Source: Chondrosia reniformis
Lineage: Eukaryota; Porifera; Demospongiae; Chondrillida; Chondrillidae
Assembly: GCA_947172415.1 (NCBI GenBank)
Contig: OX359191.1
Span: 124,001-188,000, forward strand
Length of the DNA stretch: 64,000 nucleotides
Reading direction: 5' to 3'
Within the stretch, counting starts at the first letter, position 1. The number at the start of each line of letters is the position of its first letter. Shown piece after piece: positions 23,130-34,900 of the stretch. The translations under genes and the position numbers were made by a program. The notes under the pieces were generated by a model. The model was not told the DNA's origin and searched no databases. It worked only from the letters and a program-made list of their open reading frames with translations.

Positions 23130-24807
23130 TGTACCGTATGGTGAGAGATAAGGCAAATATGAACAAAAATTGAAACTTCCAAAACTCTTTGCAAATGTTT
23201 CATACATGTCTGTGAATGCTGACATCAAGTATTAGCTTCACACCTTTCTGTTTGATGGAGTTACGATCCTTAATGAACATTATAATCTGCTCTACAAAGT
23301 TAATGTATGGTGAGAGATAGGGCAAATATGACCTAAAATTGAAACTTCTTAAACTCTTTGGAAATGTTTCATACATGTCTGTGAAAGCTGACATCAAGTA
23401 TTAGCTTCACATCTTCCTGTTTGATGGAGTTACGATCCTTAATGAACATTATAATCTCCAACACAAAGTTAATGTACGTATGGTGAGAGATAGGGCAAAT
23501 ATGACCAAATGTTGAAACTTCTAAAACTCTTTGGAAATACTTTATACATGTCTGTGAATGCTGACATCAAGTAGTAGCTTCACATCTTCCTGTTTGATGG
23601 AGTTACGATCCTTAATGAACATTATAATCTGCTCTACAAAGTTAATGTATGGTGAGAGATAGGGCAAATATGACCAAATGTTGAAACTTCTAAAACTCTT
23701 TGGAAATACTTCATACATGTCTGTGAAAGCTGACATCAAGTTATTGGCTTCACATCTTGTTGTTTGATGGAGTTACGATCCTTAATGAACATTATAATCT
23801 GCTCTACAAAGTTAATGTATGGTGAGAGATAGGGCAAATATGACCAAATGTCGAAACTTCTAAAACTCTTTGGAAATACTTCATACATGTCTGTGAAAGC
23901 TGACATTAAGTATTAACCTCATATCTTCCTGTTTGATGGAGTTACGATCCTTAATGTACATTATAATCTGCTCTACAAAGTTAATGTATGGTGAGAGATA
24001 GGGCAAATATGACCAAATGTTGAAACTTCTAAAACTCTTTGGAAAATGATTTATACATGTCTGTGAATGCTGGCATCAAGTAGTAGCTTCACATCTTCCT
24101 GTTTGATGGAGTTACGATCCTTAATGAACATTATAATCTGCTCTACAAAGTTAATGTATGGTGAGAGATAGGGCAAATATGACCAAATGTTGAAACTTCT
24201 AAAACTCTTTGGAAATACTTCATACATGTCTGTGAAAGCTGACATCAAGTAGTAGCTTCACATCTTCCTGTTTGATGGAGTTACGATCCTTAATGAACAT
24301 TATAATCTGCTCTACAAAGTTAATGTATGGTGAGAGATAGGGCAAATATGACCAAATGTTGAAACTTCTAAAACTCTTTGGAAATACTTCATACATGTCT
24401 GTGAAAGCTGACATCAAGTTATTGGCTTCACATCTTGTTGTTTGATGGAGTTACGATCCTTAATGTACATTATAATCTGCCCTACAAAGTTAATGTATGG
24501 TGAGAGATAGGGCAAATATGACCAAATGTTGAAACTTCTAAAACTCTTTGGAAAATGATTTATACATGTCTGTGAATGCTGGCATCAAGTAGTAGCTTCA
24601 CATCTTCCTGTTTGATGGAGTTACGATCCTTAATGAACATTATAATCTGCTCTACAAAGTTAATGTATGGTGAGAGATAGGGCAAATATGACCAAATGTT
24701 GAAACTTCTAAAACTCTTTGGAAATGTTTCATACATGTCTGTGAATACTCAAATCAAGTATTAGCTTCACATCTTCCTGTTTGTTGGAGTTACGACCCAT
24801 AATGTAT
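23130..24807. repeat. ~169-bp satellite array, block 3 (diverged subfamily)
   Basis: About ten monomers of a distinct subfamily: GACCAAATGTTGAAACTTC replaces GAACAAAAATTGAAACTTC, and ACGATCCTTAATGAACATTA replaces ACGACCCTTAATGTACATTA. Some units are nearly identical to each other, for example those starting near 23640, 24150 and 24318. Confidence 0.9.
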
Positions 24808-25757
24808 ATACATGAAATTTATATACGATAATTGTACAATATTATAAATGGCCGACCGTGAGAAGGTACCAAATGCGATACTATGTATGTATATTCGAGA
24901 AAATAGAACGCTATCAAAGATTTCTTATACACATGGAAATGCCCTGTGTAGTATTTGATTGTTGTTGAAGTAGTGTCTGTCCATATATAATATATGGATG
25001 TGGTTAAAGTGAAATTTTGCCGATCGACGGCCAACGAAACTCCAAAGAAAAACAGTTGGACCATACCGAACGCTACCATCCACGACGCTCAGAGGCCGGG
25101 ATCGGTGGTAACGCTCTGCCGAGTTGAGCTTTGGGTGTCACTTGCGTGAGAAGAACCAGTTCTTCTCGATATGGCCGACTCATATGAATCCTAAGATATC
25201 AGATGCCAATCCCACATTACGTGGAACCCCCCCGAAATCCGGATTATTGGTGAGCACGTCTCTATGGCACCAACCGATTAGGAGACAGCTTCAGAGTCTA
25301 AGCGCTACCAACCTCTATGGGAACCGCAACCACCATAGAGATGTGTCCAGGTAGGCCTACTATATAAGGTTTTTCGCCTGTATTTATATGAAGTTTTGTC
25401 CAAAGAAAACGGTTGTGGTTGGGGCATTTTTTTTATATTTCTCGTTATTTCCAGATCAGTGAATTGTTCCAAGCAAGTTTAAAGACATAGGAAGTATTAG
25501 TGGTTCATCTGAAAACTGGGGAAAGCGGATAAAATCCTGTAAATGTCTTGATGGGCCGAGGAAAACGACTTTTCTGATCCCAATTATTTTCGAGAAATCG
25601 TCAAATTATTCCACTTTAATTCCAGACCAGTGAATCGTTACAAGCAATTTTACACACGTACGCAATATTTCCAATACATCTTAAAACTGTGGCAAATGGA
25701 TAAAAGCCAGTATGCATCTTAATGGAGAGAGGAAAGAGACTTTTCTTGATGCCGAAA
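24808..25757. mobile_element. transposon-like core, diverged and truncated copy 3
   Basis: The sequence follows the core at 17640 through its left half and the hyperconserved 355 bp. It then shows a diverged copy of the GGTTCATCT...ACTTTTCTGATCCC segment and a second, still more diverged, copy of that segment at about 25625-25757. The right inverted monomer is missing. It ends about 190 bp before the OPLAH start codon. Confidence 0.65.
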
Positions 25758-25947
25758 ATTAGAGATAATGCGAGGACTGATATTTATCGCCTCTACGATA
25801 TTAATGTCTATGATCGATATTGCAACTAGGCCGTACAAGATTAGAGTGGTGTCTGTCCAAAAAAGGACAATAAATGAACGGCACCTCATAAGGGATGGAC
25901 TGGTGGCATCGATCAGTACATTAAAATTGCACAATTTTGTCTACAAA

Positions 25948-28900
25948 ATGGCTGCTCCGAAGAAAGGTTTTTGGTTTGCTATTGATCGAGGAGGAACATT
26001 TACTGATATTTACGCAGGGACTCCCAGCGGACGTGTTGTAGTGATGAAGTTGCTCTCCGAAGATCCTGCTAACTATGAAGATGCTCCGAAGGAAGGAATC
26101 AGACGAATCATGGAGCAAGTTAGGAGACTCGAGCTCTCTCGTGCAACGCTAAAGAAAATATTTAAAAATATATTTTGTACGCGTAGGAGCTAGGTATTCC
26201 TATTCCAATTCATGATCCATTGGATGCAAGCCAAATTGAGTGGATCAGAATGGGAACAACTTTAGCTACAAATGCACTTTTAGAGAGAAAAGGAGAGAAA
26301 ATTGCACTTTTAATTACTAAAGGATTTAAAGATCTTCTTCACATTGGAAATCAGTCAAGACCAGAAATATTTGATTTAGTAAGACAATATCTCAATGTCC
26401 TATACTGTATATATATACGTATATATATATTGAGTTATTTACATTATTTATATTATTTATTTATTTATTTAGATAACCTTAGTATATTGTAACTTGCACT
26501 TACTATATATATGTATGTCCTATACTGTATATATATACGTATGTCCTATACTGTATATACGTACGTATGTCCTATACTGTATGATGCAGTGTATGTATTA
26601 CAATGTGGTTGTTGACTAGTGTTTGTCTCACTAGCAAATAGTCTGTCTGGAGACACTGTACGAGTGTGTGGTGGAAGTGAGGGAGAGAGTGGTCCTAGAG
26701 AGAAAGGACTGCCAAATGGACTGGAAGGATTGCGACACTGTAGAAGTACCCACTGGTGACAAAGTACGTATCTTGTATCTATTGTGTGTGCAATTTTATA
26801 CGCATTGCGCAAGAGAGTCTGGAGATAGAAATTGAGTTTACTCTTCAGTGTAGTCATATCACTTATAAGTGAAAACCATTTAATTGGAAGCAGATTTCAT
26901 ACCACACTAAGATATAGACTTCTTCTGTATTAACAAAGTTGGTACGTTGATTAATTATCTCCTCAGCTTCATGTTTGGGAGAGATTGGATAAGAGTGAAT
27001 TGAGGAAGGATCTTCAAAGGTTGCTCGATAAGGGCATTACTAGTTTGGCCATTGTTTTTATGCATTCATACATGTATTCTGAACATGAAAAAGAGGTGGA
27101 GCTTGTTGCCAAGGAGATGGGATTCAAGCATATTTCTCTGTCATCAGAGGTGATGCCGATGGTACGGATGGTTCCAAGGGGGTTCACAGGTTAGTGTAGA
27201 CTCCTTGACTTTCAACTACATCAAACTTATCTTTGAATGTCCTTTGATCTCTATTGAACATCTGAAGATGAACCCTCTAATATATACCTTATTTAGGGAG
27301 CTACAGCTGGGGTACCATATCTTATAAGTTATTTATCTCCTTACAGCCTGTGCAGATGCGTATCTGACTCCAATCATTGGCAATTATGTTCAAAGTTTTG
27401 CTAAAGGCTTTGCTAACCCTGAAAAGTTAAATGTGCTATTTATGCAGTCTGATGGAGGGTTGACCATGATGGACAAGTTTGTTGGTTCCAGGGCTGTACT
27501 CTCTGGCCCTGCTGGAGGCGTGGTGAGTGACTTTAACTATACCAGACAAGGTGGAGCCAATGTGTTGCCATGGCAACTGTTTACATTTGTAGTCATGCAG
27601 CTTATTTTGCTTAGTGTTCATATGTACTGAATTTATATTATTCCTACACATAGGTTGGATATGCAATGACTACACATCACCATGACACTGAAAAACCTGT
27701 AATTGGATTTGACATGGGAGGTAGGAATAGATCACCTATTTGACATGGGAGGTAGGAATAGAGATCACCTATTTGACATGGGAGGTAGGAATAGATCACC
27801 TATTTGACATGGGAGGTAGGAATAGAGATCACCTATTTGACATGGGAGGTAGGAATAGAGATCACCTATTTGACAACCCATCTAGTGAGGTATCTCTTGT
27901 CACAGGGACCTCAACGGATGTATCCAGGTATGCCGGTGAGTATGAGCACGTCTTTGAGAGCACCACAGCAGGCGTGGCCATTCAGGCCGCCCAACTGGAC
28001 ATCAACACTGTGGCCGCAGGAGGAGGGTCGAGGCTGTTCTTTCGCTCGGGCATGTTTGCAGTCGGACCAGAATCTGCCGGAGCTAACCCAGGCCCCACCT
28101 GTTATGGGAAAGGTCAGTGACCTTATGTACCATCTATAGTGACCTTATGTACCATCTATAGTGACCTTATGTACCATCTATAGTGACCTTATGTACCATC
28201 TATAGTGACCTTATGTACCATCTATAGTGGCCTTATGTACCATCTATAGTGGCCTCATGTACCATCTATAGTGACCTTATGTACCATCTATAGTGACCTT
28301 ATGTACCATCTATAGGGGCCTTATGTACCATCTATAGTGACCTTATGTACCATCTATAGTGACCTTATGTACCATCTATAGTGACCTTATGTACCATCTA
28401 TAGTGGCCTTATGTACCATCTATAGTGACCTTATGTACCATCTATAGTGACCTTATGTACCATCTATAGTGACCTTATGTACCATCTATAGTGACCTTAT
28501 GTACCATCTATAGTGACCTTATGTACCATCTATAGTGGCCTTATGTACCATCTATAGTGGCCTTATGTACCATCTATAGTGACCTTATGTACCATCTATA
28601 GTGACCTTATGTACCATCTATAGTGGCCTTATGTACCATCTATAGTGGCCTTATGTACCATCTATAGTGGCCTTATGTACTGTGGCTTCCTATAAGAACA
28701 TGTATATTATAGAGAAGTCTATGCTATTCCGTATATGGAAGTGCATATTACTATGTATATATAAATGCATGTCATTCCATATATGGAAGTGCTTGTGCCA
28801 TGTGATGTGTCTAGGAGGTCCTCTGGCTGTGACTGATGCTAATCTAGTGCTGGGTAGGCTGCTTCCGGAACACTTTCCCAAGATCTTTGGGCCAAACGAA

Positions 28901-31900
28901 GACATGCCACTTGACAGAGAAGCCACCATGGCAGCCTTTGATAAGCTGACTGAAGAGGTACAAGACATTTTTGTTTATGGGATCTCTCTTACTAATGAAG
29001 CTCTAGTTAATTTGTTTTTCATGTATTTATAATTTGTTAGGTGAATGCATTCTTGGACGAGCAAGGAAGTGAGAAACTAGATCGTTATCAAGTTGCTATG
29101 GGATTCATTAGAGTTGCCAATGAGTCCATGTGTCGACCAATCAGAGCTCTTACTCAGGTACATCTGACTGAACCATAGCCAGCCAACTTCCAAGAGTGAA
29201 TTCCTTCTATTTTCTCTCCCTCTCCCTCTCCTCTCTCTCCCTCTCCCTCTCCCTCTCCCTCCCACTCCCTCTCCCTCCCTCTCCCTCTCCCTCCCACTCC
29301 CTCTCCCTCTCCCTCCCTCTCCCTCTCCTCTCTCCCTCTCCCTCCCTCTCCTCTCTCCCTCCCTCTCCTCTCTCCCTCTCCTCTCTCCCTCTCCCTCCCC
29401 CTCTCCTCTCCTCCCTCTCCCTCTCTCCCCCTCTCCCTCTCTCCCAAAGGGTAAAGGTTATGACACCTCGCATCATGTATTGGCATGTTTTGGAGGAGCT
29501 GGAGGTCAACACGCTTGTGCTGTAGCACGGTCACTTGGAATGACTACCGTTTTCATACACAGGTACAATTGTATTGCATCATACTCATGTATTGTTGCTT
29601 CACATGTCATCACTATTGCGCAACCCTTTCCTTCCTGTGAACCAAGGTATTCAGGTATCTTGTCAGCATATGGACTAGCACTGGCTGATGTGGTTCAGGA
29701 GGCACAGGAGCCATTTGCACAAAAGTTTAACAGTAAGAACTCCAATCTGACATTTAGTACTTTATTGTACTACATTGTACTATAGGTGACACTTACAAGT
29801 ACATTGATGAAAGGATTGATGCATTAACTCAAGAATGCTATAAAGAATTGGAAAGTCAAGGATATAGTCGGTAACTGTCCACCCATCCACCCATTCATCC
29901 ATCCACCCATCCACCCATCCACCCATCCACCCATTCACCCATCCACCCATCCACCCATCCACCCATTCACCCATCCACCCATCCACCCATCCACCCATCC
30001 ACCCATCCACCCATCCACCCATCCACCCATTCACCCATCCACCCATCCACCCATCCACCCACTCTGACTTATATATTTTCTCCTTTCTCCTCTTCCGTCT
30101 CTTCAGTGACTGTATATCTTCCACTCCATACCTTCACATGAGGTATGACCGCACTGACTGCTCACTAATGTGTTCCCCAGCCCTGGACCCTCAAGGCCAC
30201 GCCCCCAAGCCACACCAGGGGTGTACTCACGGTGACTTTGAGGCCTCCTTTCTACAAAAGTAGGATAATCACATTCCTCTACACTTGTTGGCCAATCACA
30301 TCCCTCTACACTTGTTGGCCAATCACATCCCTCTACACTTGTTGGCCAATCACATCCTCTACACTTGTTGGCCAATCACATCCTCTACACTTGTTGGCCA
30401 ATCACATCCTCTACACTTGTTGGCCAATCACATCCTCTACACTTGCTGGCCAATCACATCCTCTACACTTGTTGGCCAATCACATCCCTCTACACTTGTT
30501 GGCCAATCACATCCTCTACACTAGCTGGCCAATCACATCCCTCTACACTTGCTGGCCAATCACATCCTCTACACTTGCTGGCCAATCACATCCTCTACAC
30601 TTGCTGGCCAATCACATCCTCTACACTTGTTGGCCAATCACATCCTCTACACTTGCTGGCCAATCACATCCCTCTACACTTGCTGGCCAATCACATCCTC
30701 TACACTTGCTGGCCAATCACATCCTCTACACTTGCTGGCCAATCACATCCTCTACACTTGCTGGCCAATCACATTTCTTGCTTCCTTAGGTACAAGTGTG
30801 AATTTGGTTTTACCATCCCATCCCGTACCATCATTGTTGATGACATTCGTGTACGAGCGGTTGCCATAGTGATGGTCCACAGTCAGCAGCCGTTACCCAG
30901 AGCCGACCCATCCGACAGACCAGCGGTGGAGGGAGTGTGCGACTGCTACTTTGTAGATGGGTTTATGGGAACAAGCATTTACCTTTTGGACAGTTTGACC
31001 AATGGACACACTATGGAAGGGCCTGCAATTATTATTGATAAGAACAGGTAGGTATGGTATATAAATTACTGCCTGTATTAAATTTTAGATTAAATTTATA
31101 TAATTAGATAATCAACAAATTGTATATGTTTGTGGTGAGTAATATAAAATGTGTTATGAAGTATAAGCACATTTTCTTAGAGATACAGATGAGATGATAA
31201 CACATGAAAAATCTAAGATACCATTTTCCTACATGCTATGCCTATTCTGTAAAAGAGCCTATAGGGGAACTAAACCTGAAGAGAGCTTTGGATGAACAGA
31301 ATAGACTGCACAAATATTTCTCTAGACCTTTTACTTAAGGACTTTGGATGAGGATACATTGTACATTATAACATGCTATTTATACACATTTCTACAGTAC
31401 TATATTAGTAGAGCCAGGATGTACAGCCAGAATTACAGAATATGGAGACGTAAGGATTGATGTTGGAATGTCAGAGGGTCACCTCTCCAACATCGGGACC
31501 ACGCTGAACACCATTCAACTCTCCATCTTCTCTCATCGCTTTATGAGCATAGCAGAACAGATGGGAAGGTAGGATGGCAGGGGTCAGAGGTCAACAGTAA
31601 CCATGGCAACACGATACCTGTATATACTTTATTCCTTTCTGACCATTAGAGTTCTTCAAAGAACTTCAATTTCCACTAACATAAAGGTCAGTTCATCAGC
31701 CTATCAAGTAGCATGATTTTTGACCTTTGCACTTTGACCTTTAGGAGCGACTGGACTTCTCCTGTGCCCTCTTTGGAGCTGATGGTGGGCTAGTAGCAAA
31801 TGCTCCTCACGTACCAGTTCATTTGGGAGCCATGCAGGAGACAGTGCAGTATCAGAGGAGGGTACGTAATGATATTCATGAGGGTGATGTCATCCTCACA

Positions 31901-34900
31901 AACCATCCCGCAGCTGGGGGCAGCCATCTTCCTGATCTAACAATCATCACACCAGTGTTCTATCCAGGCTTTGCTGAACCAGTGTTCTATGTGGCCAACC
32001 GGGGCCACCATGCCGATATTGGAGGCATTACTCCTGGATCCATGCCTCCCCACTCCCAATACCTCTGGCAGGAGGGAATGCAGGCAAGTTGAATAGGATT
32101 AGCAAAGTGGATGAGAACTCTGAGATGGAGCCACTGTAGGTTGTACAACCTTTTGAGAGGTTTTTTTGAGAATTTTAATTTCAAATTTTAACATACTGTA
32201 AATGGCATTCTAGAGTTCAAATTAGTTTTTATTTGAATAATAGTTATGAATAATAGTGCAGCTAGTGAGTAATAAAGATAATAGTACAGCTAGTGAGTAA
32301 TAAAGATAATAGTACAGCTAGTGAGTAATAAAGATAATAGTACAGCTAGTGAGTAATAAAGATAATAGTACAGCTAGTGAGTAATAAAGATAATAGTACA
32401 GCTAGTGAGTAATAAAGATAATAGTACAGCTAGTGAGTAATAAAGATAATAGTACAGCTAGTGAGTAATATAATATCTATACACTTCCTATTGTACACAC
32501 GTGATTACATATATCAATTCTTTGATCTGTAGAGTGATCTCAGAATGCTGACTTACCTAATTTCAAGGGATTAGGGATAATCATTTGAGCATACTGTTAC
32601 TGTAATTGGGTTTATTAACTTGTGTTGTTGTGCAGGTGAAGTCATTCAAGTTGGTGGAAAGAGGCGTGTTCCAAGAGGAGGGCGTGACCCAACTGCTAAT
32701 GGAGCCAGGAAAGTACCCAGGATGTAGTGGCACTAGAAATCTCCATGACAACCTGTCTGATCTGAGGGCCCAAGTGGCAGCCAATCAAAAGGTTCCAATC
32801 CAACATCACATTATTGGACCACACCCAACGTGTGCACACAAACCTTAGTACAGTGTAACCCGGATAATCCACCACAATTCGTTTAAGCACTTTTTTGGCG
32901 GAATATTGAGTTTGGCAGATTAACCAAAATATATATGCAAATGAATTTGTTCTATACAAACTCAGGATTAGGCGGTTTGGTGTATTAAGCAGTTTGGTGT
33001 ATTAAGCGGGGGTGGATTATCTGGGTTACACTGTATGTGCTAACTTCTATGGAAACACATCCCCCAGACGGAGATTGTCGGTACAGCACACAATTTGCTA
33101 TCCCAATCACCATTAAGATTAACTGAGAAATGTCACTACTAAGCTAAGCTTGTCTTGTATTTGATGTTTCATTAAAGCAATTGATCTCACTCTGATTACA
33201 GGGTATTACCCTTGTGAAGGAGCTAATTACTGCATACGGGATGGATGTAGTGCAAGCCTACATGAAATACATTCAGGAAAATGCTGAGCTTGCAGTCAGA
33301 GAAATGTTGAAGGAAATTGCCTCTCATCCCAAGGTAGGTCCAATCCTGTCTCCTTCTACCATCACCAGTTACAGCAGCCATCTTATGACACACACTCTGT
33401 ATACGAAATGTTCTTTATACATGATGTAAATAAAATAACAATCTAACCCAACTTCTGTGTTATATTTAAATTGGTTGCATAACAACACAAAATGACTTAA
33501 TCTTATGATATGATTTTTGGGTCTTGGAGGGACCTTGTAGAATTCTTACCTCATTTCCTTTGAGGAGTGATCACCTTAGTTAGCAGACCACAAAATAATG
33601 CTTCTAGTGCAAAATTTAGTTAATTAATGATGGAATATTTAGACTGCCAATTGACCAATGGGATGGTGTTTCTATAATGATGTAACTGGATGCAGTTGTC
33701 AATTTGGCACTTGAAATGACCTTTAAATTACATTTCATTTCAACCTCTCATATATCCCTCTAGTGGTTAAATATATCTTCTGCACAGCTGCAAGCGGTGG
33801 TTAAATATATCTTCTGCACAGCTGCACACACATACCGCTTATGTTCACTATATGTACAAATATGGATCTTAATTTCTGTTGACTGTCTTGTGCTCCAGTT
33901 TGGAGAAGGTCCAATAGTTCTAGAGGCATTGGAGCATTTGGATGACTCAACACCTGTCAAGCTGAAGATATGCATTGACAAGGAAGAGGTACATCTGACA
34001 CACTAGCTAACTCAGCATTCCACTGGGTTTAATGATTGCTGAGCTCGCTGTTTATTTTATCAAATCTTTGATATGCAGTCGACTGTAATACATTCATGTA
34101 CAGTAAGTTTATTACTACTAAAAGCAATTTTATTGGGTTGGGTTAATTAGAAAATATATTTCTCTACATCTGAAGGTTGCTATCATGTATGAGGTACCAC
34201 TTGACCAGCTGATGTACATTCTTATACGTAGGGTGGAGTGCACTTTGACTTTACTGGTACCGGCCCACAGGTCCCAGAGAACCTGAATGCTCCCAGAGCC
34301 ATCACTCAGTCTGCCATACTATATTGCCTCAGGTGCATGGTGGGACACGATGTACCTCTCAATCAGGTGTGGAGTGATAAAGTTTAAACTAATGTATACA
34401 TTTTAACATGCTATATTCCAACTGTCTGTATTGTAATTGTTCTCCTAACACATATACGACCTGAAGATAAGAGTATTTTCCCATTCCTCCTCCTTCCTTT
34501 AAAGGGTTGTTTGAAGCCTGTAAAGATTACAATTCCTTCTGCATGTGTGTTGGATCCCTCAGATGATGCTGCGGTCATCGGAGGAAATGTGCTGACCTGT
34601 CAGAGAGTGGTAGACACTGTCTTCAAGGCCTTTGAAACATGTGCTGCCTCACAGGTAATGAATATCATTATAAAGGATTCAGATGTCCTTCACATGATAT
34701 GAATACACTAAGCTACAACTAGTGAATAGCTGTTCAGTGATTGACCTGTCATTGATAAATATACAATGACTGGCATTAAGCTCCTGATTCTTTGGTGGTG
34801 ATGATCTGGTACACTACCATACTGACTGACTAGTGATTTTATAATAGCTTATTTCACACCATTTGGAGCAGTATTTGTGAGTGTTACAATTCCCATTCCG

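Noticed and set aside
15605..24807. CRISPR-like array or regularly spaced repeats
   Set aside because: Repeats are contiguous ~169-bp monomers without unique spacers, in a spliceosomal-intron-bearing eukaryotic genome.
25768..25947. N-terminal extension of OPLAH, as the frame is open for 60 codons upstream of the chosen ATG
   Set aside because: Family similarity begins at the ATG at 25948 ([16 protein letters not shown]), as in the human protein, and the upstream part is next to transposon-derived DNA and lacks similarity.
29154..29534. [13 protein letters not shown] and [15 protein letters not shown] frames
   Set aside because: Polypyrimidine/polypurine simple repeat in OPLAH intron 9.
30232..30869. 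Plus-strand frames rich in [15 protein letters not shown]
   Set aside because: Translation of the 26-27-bp minisatellite in OPLAH intron 13; the conserved OPLAH sequence jumps from 30259 to 30790 in phase.
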